Position numbers and translations under genes: made by a program | Notes under the pieces: model-generated | The model's database searches: none | What the model saw: the letters and a program-made list of their open reading frames with translations, nothing else | Told to the model about the DNA's origin: nothing | IMG/VR virus record: IMGVR_UViG_3300032088_001280 | Coordinates: 1 to 26,540 of that record | Length of the DNA: 26,540 bases | Direction: 5' to 3' (one strand) | From: a virus | In this document: positions 13,709-20,604 of the stretch, piece after piece | Layout: each line of letters opens with the position of its first letter | Numbering within the stretch: position 1 is the first letter of the stretch

Positions 13709-14946
13709 TATTTCTGCCATCCTTTGATATACTGAGGATCAAAGTTTGCCTTACTAAAGGCAAGGCGATCTACGAGTTTAAGAGAGTTCTTACCCAAGCG
13801 ATCCATTGCAACAAATCCTTCTGGATTAGTAACTTCATATCCCTTATTTGTTTTAAGGAATGTTTTTAAACTATCTACTTTATTGAGTTTGTCAAGAACC
13901 AACAACTTAGTGTCAACCAATAAGTTATAGAGTTCGAATACCTTTTCGATCTCTTTGGTGTTCTTGTCACTGAACATTATTAACGCTTTAGACATCTTAT
14001 CTGTCTGCGTTTTCTTACCACGTTCAGTTTTCTTCTTATCTGCTTCTTTATTGTAATAGTCTTGAATGTATTTCACAAGATCTTTAACGAATGATCTAGG
14101 ATTACCAATACGTTGACCTTCACGAACCTTCACGTTAATGAATGTGTTGATACGTAGGTTCAATTCAGCATTGTTACCCATCTCATTTAGAATATCTTTT
14201 TTGATTGTTCTGAAGATCTTCCCTGCGGCAGACAGTTTCTTATTCACTGCGGCGGTTTCTTTTGCAGTCATGGTTACACTACCAGACTTATCTTCGAATA
14301 CGGCATCAACTGCCCAGACAGATTTTACTTCTTTGAGATTAGATGCAATCTTCTCTCCAAAACTTGCAGACATTGTCTCAAGAGATTCTCCTCTGTAGAC
14401 TGTATGCCAGACCACACCGATCTTGGATCTTGATATTTTTTTAGCGAGTTCGCTTTTCTTTGGTATCGCATAAACAATCGTATTAGGATGGAAAGTAACA
14501 TACGATTCTCCATCAATAGTATCTGTCGATAAATCTTCTGTAGTGTAGAGAAAATCACCTTGTATCACTCCTTCAATTCCCAACTTTGCGAATTCTGAAA
14601 GTGCTACTTTGAACTTAGAGTTGAGGTCACCTTTAATAGAACTGTCATTATCAATTTCTTGGGCTGTCTTATAAACTTTTGGATTTTTGTTGAACACACC
14701 TTTCTTCGCAATGAAGAACTTACCATCTGATGGATCAATGCCTGCAAAGATTGCAGGTGCACCATCCCATTTGACTGATAAGTTTACGGCAGATTTAGAA
14801 TTACCACCTAACATGTCTCTGATTGCACGAAGGTAATTAATTACGTTACGTGTGCCTGTCACTCCACCATCGATCACTGCATCTTCTGCATGTGTCATGT
14901 GAAGGTTTTTTTCTTCGGATAGGACGAATTGACTAAAACGTTGCAT
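13708..14946 (-). CDS. Ligase/nucleotidyltransferase-like protein (KWDG motif) with capsid-targeting-like N-terminus
   Basis: The N-terminus MQRFSQFVLSEE-KNL resembles the T4 capsid-targeting sequence with an LSE cleavage site. NLSVKWDGAPAIFAGIDP (55-72) carries KxDG, motif I of ATP-dependent DNA/RNA ligases and capping enzymes, where Lys59 would be adenylated. KFFIAKKGVF (76-85), EGVIQGDFLYT (125-135) and IGVVWHTVY (176-184) could be motifs Ia, III and IV of that fold. The C-terminal 200 residues are helical and Lys-rich. I believe this corresponds to the uncharacterised DUF6267-type phage family. At 412 residues, a ligase-type enzyme carried in the head is the inference; catalysis is unproven. 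The ATG overlaps the preceding stop as TAATG. Confidence 0.75.
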   Translation of the reverse strand: MQRFSQFVLSEEKNLHMTHAEDAVIDGGVTGTRNVINYLRAIRDMLGGNSKSAVNLSVKWDGAPAIFAGIDPSDGKFFIAKKGVFNKNPKVYKTAQEIDNDSSIKGDLNSKFKVALSEFAKLGIEGVIQGDFLYTTEDLSTDTIDGESYVTFHPNTIVYAIPKKSELAKKISRSKIGVVWHTVYRGESLETMSASFGEKIASNLKEVKSVWAVDAVFEDKSGSVTMTAKETAAVNKKLSAAGKIFRTIKKDILNEMGNNAELNLRINTFINVKVREGQRIGNPRSFVKDLVKYIQDYYNKEADKKKTERGKKTQTDKMSKALIMFSDKNTKEIEKVFELYNLLVDTKLLVLDKLNKVDSLKTFLKTNKGYEVTNPEGFVAMDRLGKNSLKLVDRLAFSKANFDPQYIKGWQK

Positions 14947-16007
14947 TAGAATCTGATGTCCTTGTTAACTGTGATGTCTGGTTGGAGTCCAAAGAACTTC
15001 AACACATTTGACATTTTACCACGAACATACTGAGTAGCTTTGCTGATGTAACCACCAACTTTACCCTTGACTTTCTGCAACATACGTCTGAATGAATTCT
15101 CGTCTAATTGTTCAGTTTCTTCTTTAAGGTTCGCATCCACAATAAGAGAAATTACAGACCAGAAATTATACTCACCTGTCTTCTTACCTTTAAGTTTACG
15201 TGAAGATGTTTTGAAACGTGCCTGTAGTTTCATTTGATCTGCAATCATTTTGCAGTACGCATCGTCATTTACAGATGTAATTTTTGTTGAAGACCCACTA
15301 TGATCTGATACTACCATAAACTCTGCCGCAGAATTACTGCCTGTTCCATACTTCATGAACCCAGACATTGCCTCACGTGCAAATTCTATTTTGAATTGTT
15401 CATTTGTTTGGAATAGTACGCCTAGTTCATTCATAATCGTCTTGTGTGCCGCCTCTCCTTGGTTGACAAGAGGGTTCTCACGAGATTTGATGAGAGGACG
15501 TAGTTGAGTTGGTGCCAGAGATGTGGTCACAAAATCCTCAAAAATCCCCACAACCTTTTTCAATTGTGCGGATTCTTCGATTTTAGATTTTTCCATCGCT
15601 GCATAAAATGTTGCAACTGATTCTGATTTACCACCAGACATTAACTGAGCCATTCCAATTTTCAGTGATAAACGTTTATTACCAATCAGAATGTCACACT
15701 TAGGTGTAGTGTCTGTTGCACCATAAGTCTTCCAGAAACCAGTCAGTTTAGATTTAGCACGTCCGTACTGTTCTGCCTTAACATTATTACCCAACTTAAA
15801 ATGGTCTTTAATGTCTTGTGCAATACGTTTACCCGCTTCGATGTACTCAGGATTCTGTAGAAGTAAGGTGTGTACTTTATCAGTAATACCTGCAGTTGAG
15901 GCATCGAAGGGTTGGTTAGTAATTGCATACCAACCCATAACGATTGCAGCCTCGAAATCTTCTGCTTTGATTTTAGATTCCGTGATGTAAGATTTGTAGG
16001 ATTTCAT
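14946..16007 (-). CDS. Unknown protein with capsid-targeting-like N-terminus (353 aa); candidate internal head protein
   Basis: The open frame extends to an ATG at 16049, but a late promoter at 16040-16047 lies over that codon, and the ATG at 16007 starts MKSYKSYITE-SKIKAED, a near copy of the T4 internal protein signal MKTYQEFIAE-A. I therefore use 16007. TPKCDILIGNKRLSLKIGMA (about residues 101-120), followed by QLMSGG, has an Asp followed by S-L-K, which could be a variant of the PD-(D/E)xK nuclease core; this is tentative. Near the C-terminus, EQLDE-N marks another candidate protease site, releasing a basic amphipathic tail of about 50 residues (SFRRMLQKVKGKVGGYISKA onward). Function is unknown. 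Confidence 0.75.
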   Translation of the reverse strand: MKSYKSYITESKIKAEDFEAAIVMGWYAITNQPFDASTAGITDKVHTLLLQNPEYIEAGKRIAQDIKDHFKLGNNVKAEQYGRAKSKLTGFWKTYGATDTTPKCDILIGNKRLSLKIGMAQLMSGGKSESVATFYAAMEKSKIEESAQLKKVVGIFEDFVTTSLAPTQLRPLIKSRENPLVNQGEAAHKTIMNELGVLFQTNEQFKIEFAREAMSGFMKYGTGSNSAAEFMVVSDHSGSSTKITSVNDDAYCKMIADQMKLQARFKTSSRKLKGKKTGEYNFWSVISLIVDANLKEETEQLDENSFRRMLQKVKGKVGGYISKATQYVRGKMSNVLKFFGLQPDITVNKDIRF

Positions 16008-16039
16008 GTTCGAACTCAAATTATTTGTTGCTTTCGAAC

Positions 16040-16047
16040 TATTTATC
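16040..16047 (-). promoter_or_regulatory. Putative T4-type late promoter (GATAAATA)
   Basis: The minus strand reads GATAAATA across the gp41 stop, 32 bases before the ATG at 16007. It separates the early/middle replication genes from the late head-cargo genes. It also decides the start of the next gene: transcripts beginning about 10 bases downstream would not contain the ATG at 16049. Confidence 0.65.
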
Positions 16048-17455
16048 ATTGCAAACCACTCACGTCATCAAAGATATTCTTCTTTGTTTTCTTGAGTGCA
16101 GGTAGTTCACTAGGGAGTGCAGGTTTGGTAACCTGACTGTTATTGTCCATAGACTGACCAATATTATCCTGCGCACTTGGTTCGAGGTCATAGATCTTCA
16201 TCTTGGATCGATCAATACCTACGAGGAACCTACGGTAATATCCAGTATCACCCCAACGGTTCTTCAACTGTTTCAACATAAGTTGTCCTAGTTCATCTAG
16301 TTCTTCTGTAGTCACCAGTCCTAGAATGCAGTCGGCAGTGTGCGTAATTCCCATACTCTCAGAAGTATTAGTAAGGTCAACGTCACTATTCCCATAGCCG
16401 TCACGATTGAACTGAGACGAAGTAACCACAGCACAATTAAATTCCATTGCAAGTCCACGTACCTCTTCTGCTATTGATTTTACAAGTGTGTAACTATTTG
16501 CTGCGGCGGCACCTTTAACACGTGCGGATGCACAGATATTCAAATAGTCTACGAAGATAAGATCAGGTACAAACCCTTTCTTCATTCGCAATTCATTCAA
16601 CAGGTGTCTGAAGTGACCAGTATGTGCTGATCCTGTAGGATATTCTTTTACAATCAGTTTACCTGTAGTCTTAGATTTGTATCGTCCCATACGTTTCTCA
16701 AACACATGTCGTGGTGTAGTGGATACTTCATCCAACGTCACATCCATGATGTTCGCATCAATACGACGACCAATCTCTTCCTCTGCCATCTCCATAGTAA
16801 TATAGAGGACATTGTTACCGTACATCAGTGCATTCGCCGCCATGTGACATTTAAGTAATGACTTACCACCACCAGTCGTGGCGAGTAGTACAGTCATAGA
16901 CTTACGAGGCAAACCACCTTTGGTGATCTTATTCAGAATATCAATGTCAAAGGGAATGCGTTCTTCTTTTCGGTGATAGTACTCGTACCGATCTTCGCTC
17001 TCTTCTAAGAAGTCGTGTCCAACACTGGTGTCGAAACTGATACTGAGAGAGTCAGATAGGAGTTGGGGGATAGAACCTTTATCAAGTCCTTCACCTTCAC
17101 CTTCAAGAATGTTGATTGACGAACGAATAGAGTTGTACAGATCACGATCTTGACAGAACCTTTCAGTCTCATCAATAAGAAACTGCATGTCTGTTGTGTC
17201 ATCACGAGAGATACTGGATACTTCAGACTGAGCGTCTTTGTATTGATCCTCGTTCAAGTCTTTACGTTTGTCAATGGAAAGCTTGAGAGCCTCCACGGAT
17301 GGAGGCTCCTTGTATTGTTCGACATACGTTACAAATGTTTGGAACACTTTACGTAGCGTGATGTCTTCGAAGTAATCTTCCTTCAGATATGGGTATACCT
17401 TGCGGTAGTATTCATCATTAAGAAGTAGATTCGATAAGATCGTCTGTTCTATCAT
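16046..17455 (-). CDS. 41: Replicative DNA helicase (T4 gp41-like, DnaB family)
   Basis: This hexameric 5'-3' helicase unwinds the fork with the phage primase. The N-terminal domain aligns with T4 gp41 (IEQTILSNLLLNDEYYRKVY versus the gp41 opening MVEIILSHLIFDQAYFSKVW). The RecA-like domain has Walker A ATTGGGKS (192-199), YITMEMAEEEIGRRIDANIM with the catalytic Glu, Walker B PDLIFVDYLNI, and a C-terminal LKNRWGDTGYYRRFLVGIDR motif with the arginine finger. An alternative GTG start at 17467 adds four residues; the ATG at 17455 fits the family and is used. The start overlaps uvsX by 38 bases. The 469-residue length is typical (T4: 475). The gp59 loader and gp32 lie upstream in the same run. 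Confidence 0.95.
   Translation of the reverse strand: MIEQTILSNLLLNDEYYRKVYPYLKEDYFEDITLRKVFQTFVTYVEQYKEPPSVEALKLSIDKRKDLNEDQYKDAQSEVSSISRDDTTDMQFLIDETERFCQDRDLYNSIRSSINILEGEGEGLDKGSIPQLLSDSLSISFDTSVGHDFLEESEDRYEYYHRKEERIPFDIDILNKITKGGLPRKSMTVLLATTGGGKSLLKCHMAANALMYGNNVLYITMEMAEEEIGRRIDANIMDVTLDEVSTTPRHVFEKRMGRYKSKTTGKLIVKEYPTGSAHTGHFRHLLNELRMKKGFVPDLIFVDYLNICASARVKGAAAANSYTLVKSIAEEVRGLAMEFNCAVVTSSQFNRDGYGNSDVDLTNTSESMGITHTADCILGLVTTEELDELGQLMLKQLKNRWGDTGYYRRFLVGIDRSKMKIYDLEPSAQDNIGQSMDNNSQVTKPALPSELPALKKTKKNIFDDVSGLQ
17287..17308 (-). other. Perfect 8-bp inverted repeat inside gp41 coding sequence
   Basis: GAGCCTCC and GGAGGCTC face each other across a 6-base loop, about 150 bases into the gp41 coding sequence. 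In mRNA this would be a strong GC-rich hairpin in an otherwise AT-rich genome. It lacks a U-tract, so it is not a terminator. It could be a chance product of the codons for KEPPSVEAL. Confidence 0.4.
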
Positions 17456-18476
17456 TGTGGTGCTCACTGTTTAATTTGTACTTGCGCTCAATATACACGT
17501 TAAATGCATCGTTGTCAAGTAGTTTTTCAAAGAATGCATCATCTTTTTCGATATCTTTCAATCGACGACGAGGTTCAATGATTTCTCCTGTGTCTAAGTC
17601 TACAAGGTTATACCAACCCTGCGTGGACTTAGCAATGAAACCAGCTTCCAATGCGAGGTCAAACAATGCCGACCACTTCTGGATGCCGCTATCATATAGG
17701 ACAGTGAATGGAAGTTTAGATTTCTCTTTGACAAATCGTGACTTCTCAATATTGATAGTGAACTTAAATCCTGCGAGATCTGTACCATCCTTCTCTTGCG
17801 ATTTGGTAATGATAAAGATCTGGTTTGCAGAATAGTAGATCCCTGTACCACCAGACACGATGGCTTTTGGGAACATACCGATCTCTTGGTACACGTGGTT
17901 GATTGCAAGTAACGGAATGTTTCTCGCAGTTAACTTAGGCGTAACAATACGGAAGAGAGATTTGAGTGCTTTGGCACGAGACATATCGGCAACTGCCTTC
18001 TCGTTCATTGCATCGTCAACTTCTTTCTTCGATGCGAGGTTACCAACCGAATCGATCATGATGAACACATTGTCATCTTTCTCAATCTGATCTAACCTCT
18101 TAGTAATATCGAACTTAAGTTCTTCGACATTCTCTACTGGGATATGGATCACACGATCCGTATCGATGTTGTAACTTTCTAGATATTCTGGTGTGATACC
18201 ATATTCAGAGTCATACAATAGTGCAACTCCGTCTGCGAATTTATCTAGATAGGCTTTCATGCAGTACAAAGACAGTAAAGTCTTAAATGACTTTGATTGT
18301 CCTGCAACCACAGTTAAGCCTGGGATTAGTCCACCCTTCAATGACCCACTAAATGCAATGTTAACGATGGGAAGTTCCGTTTGAATAGGATTCTTCTCTT
18401 CGAAAAAACTGGACTTACTGAGGATTGACGAGGACTTCACTGCTCCTGATTTGAGCATCTTGTCTAAAAGACTCAT
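17418..18476 (-). CDS. uvsX: RecA-like recombinase UvsX
   Basis: UvsX forms filaments on ssDNA and drives strand exchange for recombination-dependent replication and repair. Visible features: the N-terminal segment MSLLDKMLKSG, Walker A GQSKSFKT (59-66, T4 form GPSKSFKS), LLYDSEYGITPEYLESYNID downstream with the catalytic Glu, Walker B NVFIMIDSVGNLASKKEVDD, and PLLAINHVYQEIG with KAIVSGGTGIYYSANQIFII, matching the L1-L2 region. At 352 residues it is shorter than T4 UvsX (391) but like cyanophage forms. GAGGGAAATTAA precedes the ATG. It follows the coiled-coil unknown by 3 bases and overlaps gp41. Confidence 0.95.
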   Translation of the reverse strand: MSLLDKMLKSGAVKSSSILSKSSFFEEKNPIQTELPIVNIAFSGSLKGGLIPGLTVVAGQSKSFKTLLSLYCMKAYLDKFADGVALLYDSEYGITPEYLESYNIDTDRVIHIPVENVEELKFDITKRLDQIEKDDNVFIMIDSVGNLASKKEVDDAMNEKAVADMSRAKALKSLFRIVTPKLTARNIPLLAINHVYQEIGMFPKAIVSGGTGIYYSANQIFIITKSQEKDGTDLAGFKFTINIEKSRFVKEKSKLPFTVLYDSGIQKWSALFDLALEAGFIAKSTQGWYNLVDLDTGEIIEPRRRLKDIEKDDAFFEKLLDNDAFNVYIERKYKLNSEHHNDRTDDLIESTS

Positions 18477-18479
18477 TAT

Positions 18480-18791
18480 TTAATTTCCCTCTGCGATTTG
18501 CGCCAACTTTGCTTTGTAACTTTCGATCTTTTCTACACGATCAGGCCAGAAGATTGTACTCTTCTCTGGTGATTTGCATAGGTTGTCAAGGAAAGGAACA
18601 ACTGATTGATACAGTTTCTCCAAACTTGCTTCCAATGCGATCTTCTCATTAGTGAGATCACTGAGTTGCCCTTCGAGATCGTCTGCGGCAGCTTTAGTAG
18701 CTACCGCAGTTTCTTTTACTGCTTCAATCTCATCATCGATGAAACTGAAACCAAAGTCGAAATCGATTATATCAGATGTCGATTTGTTCAT
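18480..18791 (-). CDS. Coiled-coil protein of unknown function between gp32 and uvsX
   Basis: The 103-residue acidic product begins with a short aromatic-acid stretch (SDIIDFDFGFSFIDDEIEAV), then a predicted coiled coil (about 22-66, ATKAAADDLEGQLSDLTNEK onward), then SPEKSTIFWPDRVEKIESYK. A similar small gene, with 'NPEK--I-WP-R-EKI', sits next to uvsX in cyanophages from memory. Its position between gp32 and UvsX, where a recombination mediator would be useful, makes a UvsY-like role possible, but I see no recognisable sequence match to T4 UvsY. It is co-transcribed with both neighbours (6- and 3-base gaps). Confidence 0.75.
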   Translation of the reverse strand: MNKSTSDIIDFDFGFSFIDDEIEAVKETAVATKAAADDLEGQLSDLTNEKIALEASLEKLYQSVVPFLDNLCKSPEKSTIFWPDRVEKIESYKAKLAQIAEGN

Positions 18792-18797
18792 ACCGTC

Positions 18798-19739
18798 TTA
18801 ACCTTTTGCAAGTTCCTTGAAGATTGATAGATCGTCGTCATCATCTACATCAGAAGTCGGTGCAGGGGCGGATTTAAAAGGTATGTCATCCGACTGTACC
18901 TGTGCCGCTACTGGCGCTTTTGGTGTATAAGACGTGCTCAAGTCTAAACCATCGTCGTCATCGTCATACGAACTAGACGCTGTTGGACCTGCATCTTCAC
19001 CAAGATCTAACACTCTATATAGTTTTGTTTTCAAATCTGAATAAGACTTGAAGTTCTTGGCATCAAGAAGTTCTTGTAAAGAATGTTGTTGGTTGTAGAT
19101 GGTTTCCAACTCATCATCATCTGTGGCCATTGCTGATGGCGCATCAAATTCTGACTTGTCGTAGTTTGGATAACCTTCGAACTGACGGATCTTCAGACGG
19201 AAGTTTGCACCTTCCCAGAAGTCGAATGGGTTCACTGGTGATTCGTCTTCGAACGTTGGGTTCATCAAGTCATTCAACTTGTCGAAGATCTTCTTACCGT
19301 ATTGGTACATGAACACCTTACCTTCGTTCTCAGGATTTGCACCATCCTTGATCACTAAGATATTTGAAATGTACTTCAGTCGACGTTTCTGTTTACGTGC
19401 TTGCTCTTTATCAGAGTCGATACCTGAGTTCCAGAGTTTGGAATTGTACTCTGACACTGGATCATCTTGATTCAATGTAGTCAGAGAGTTTTCGATATAC
19501 CATTGACCTGATGGTCCTTGGAAACCGTGATCCCAGATGCGTACAAATGGCATCTCTTCACCTGCAGGTTCAGGCAAGAAGCGAATGATTGCAAAACCAT
19601 TACCCGCTTTGTCACGAGTTGGTTTCCAAAACTTTCCTTCATTAGGATCTGAATATGATTTTGTGGAAATTTTATCTAGCTGGGCATTCAACTTATCAAG
19701 TGATGACGTGCGAGATTTCTTAAGTGCTGCGAATGACAT
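18798..19739 (-). CDS. 32: Single-stranded DNA-binding protein (T4 gp32-like)
   Basis: The protein coats ssDNA and organises the phage replisome. [20 protein letters not shown] is the N-terminal cooperativity region, with the LAST-like [10 protein letters not shown]. The OB-fold core includes [31 protein letters not shown] and [20 protein letters not shown], close to T4 gp32 ([20 protein letters not shown]). The C-terminus is acidic ([18 protein letters not shown]), the usual tail for partner binding. There is no cysteine, so the His-Cys3 zinc site of T4 gp32 is absent, as I recall for cyanophage homologues. An AAAGGAG ribosome binding site precedes the ATG. The 313-residue length is normal. 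Confidence 0.95.
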   Translation of the reverse strand: [313 protein letters not shown]

Positions 19740-19771
19740 TATATTGTCTCCTTTGTATAGCAGTGTATTAC

Positions 19772-19798
19772 GTTATATTGCGATGTATTAGATGTCAA
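19772..19798 (-). promoter_or_regulatory. Possible sigma70-like promoter ahead of gp32
   Basis: The minus strand has TTGACA (19798-19793), 15 bases, then TATAAC (19777-19772), ending about 32 bases before the gp32 ATG. The -35 hexamer is a perfect match but lies in the end of the gp59 gene, and the spacer is two bases shorter than ideal. It lies across one of the longer gaps in the replication block (48 bases), where an extra early or middle promoter for the abundantly needed SSB would make sense. Confidence 0.4.
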
Positions 19799-20387
19799 AG
19801 TGATTCTTGACAATAGTCTTGAACCGTTTCATATCTAACATCAAGAAAGGAAAATACTTCCTTGAATGATGTATTATATCAGATGCCACGAATTTGTCAA
19901 GCAAATTCTGCTCCCAATACGAAAAAATATTTGCAATGTGTACTAGTATTGCAAATGTTTCCAGTGTTATCTTCTTCTGTAAGTACAGAGTCAATACGAC
20001 TGGGTGTTGACCATCGGTTACGAAGTTGGATTTCCAGTCATCTTCGAGATGCTTTAAGTCCGACTTGAAAGTGTAACCTAACGAATCAATTCTTTTCTTC
20101 CATTCGACGTACAAGATGTCGTCCTCTGCGATATCTCGAATCCATGCATTTGGGTTCTTGACTAAGTTTGCCAGAAGGACGTTCTCGTAATCGTCTTGTT
20201 TAGATAGTTTTGCAAAGTAAAATGCATCAGGGCGACTTTTAAATGTGTCGAATGAGGCTCTTACTTTACCGTTATATTTATGAAAATCATAACTTGGAGA
20301 TGTGAAATGTTTCTTCATTGCAAGGTACTTTATGTACGCTGCATATGACTGATCATTCACATAACTCGGTAATGTCCTGTTGTTCAT
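19788..20387 (-). CDS. 59: Helicase loader (T4 gp59-like)
   Basis: Gp59 loads gp41 helicase onto gp32-coated forks. The 199-residue product resembles T4 gp59 (217 residues) along its length: YIKYLAMKKHFTSPSYDFHK followed by YNGKVRASFDTFKSR parallels the T4 'KLYLMIKQHMNGKYDVIKYN--MRVSD-AYQKR' region, and LLANLVKNPNAWIRDIAEDD parallels 'FISNLVANQDAWIGDISDAD'. The all-helical composition fits. Gene order gp33-gp59-gp32 is the T4 order, which strengthens the call. It overlaps gp33 by 35 bases; the ATG at 20387 gives the expected N-terminal length. Confidence 0.9.
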   Translation of the reverse strand: MNNRTLPSYVNDQSYAAYIKYLAMKKHFTSPSYDFHKYNGKVRASFDTFKSRPDAFYFAKLSKQDDYENVLLANLVKNPNAWIRDIAEDDILYVEWKKRIDSLGYTFKSDLKHLEDDWKSNFVTDGQHPVVLTLYLQKKITLETFAILVHIANIFSYWEQNLLDKFVASDIIHHSRKYFPFLMLDMKRFKTIVKNHFDI

Positions 20388-20604
20388 CGTTGCGTTTTAC
20401 CATTCTCAAAACTACAGCTTCTGATCTGATCTTCTCTTTTAGAATAGAGGATTTTTTGATCACATCTGCAACTGATTCAATTTCTAGGTTATGCATCTGG
20501 GCATAATCTACTAGTGCATCTATGTAAGGAACCCCATTTGCGACAGCGTCTGCAATTGCGAGGTGTATTTTTTCTGGTGTCAGCGACACCACTGTTTCAT
20601 TCAT
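20353..20604 (-). CDS. 33: Late transcription coactivator (T4 gp33-like)
   Basis: Gp33 binds the host RNA polymerase beta-flap and links late transcription, with gp55, to the gp45 sliding clamp. The 83-residue product matches the helical core of T4 gp33: GVPYIDALVDYAQMHNLEIE and VADVIKKSSILKEKIRSEAV parallel T4 'GMSYLEATTAFLEENSIPET' and 'FAKFIPSGIIEKIQSEA'. It is shorter than T4 gp33 (112) at the N-terminus. It sits directly before gp59, as in T4. Its ATG overlaps the bilin reductase stop (TAATG), so its translation is coupled to the pigment genes. The presence of NATAAATA motifs elsewhere in the window agrees with a working gp33/gp55 system. Confidence 0.85.
   Translation of the reverse strand: MNETVVSLTPEKIHLAIADAVANGVPYIDALVDYAQMHNLEIESVADVIKKSSILKEKIRSEAVVLRMVKRNDEQQDITELCE

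Noticed and set aside
16007-16049. Start of the 353-residue protein at 16049 (14 extra residues)
   Set aside because: The extension is low in conserved character, lacks a ribosome binding site, overlaps a late promoter motif and hides a T4-like capsid-targeting N-terminus.
17456-17467. GTG start for gp41 at 17467
   Set aside because: The ATG four codons later aligns with the T4 gp41 N-terminus; the GTG start adds residues absent from the family.
20275-20282. CATAAATA on the minus strand inside gp59
   Set aside because: It matches the late promoter form but no gene begins within about 450 bases downstream, and the next gene is the early/middle gp32, so chance is likely.
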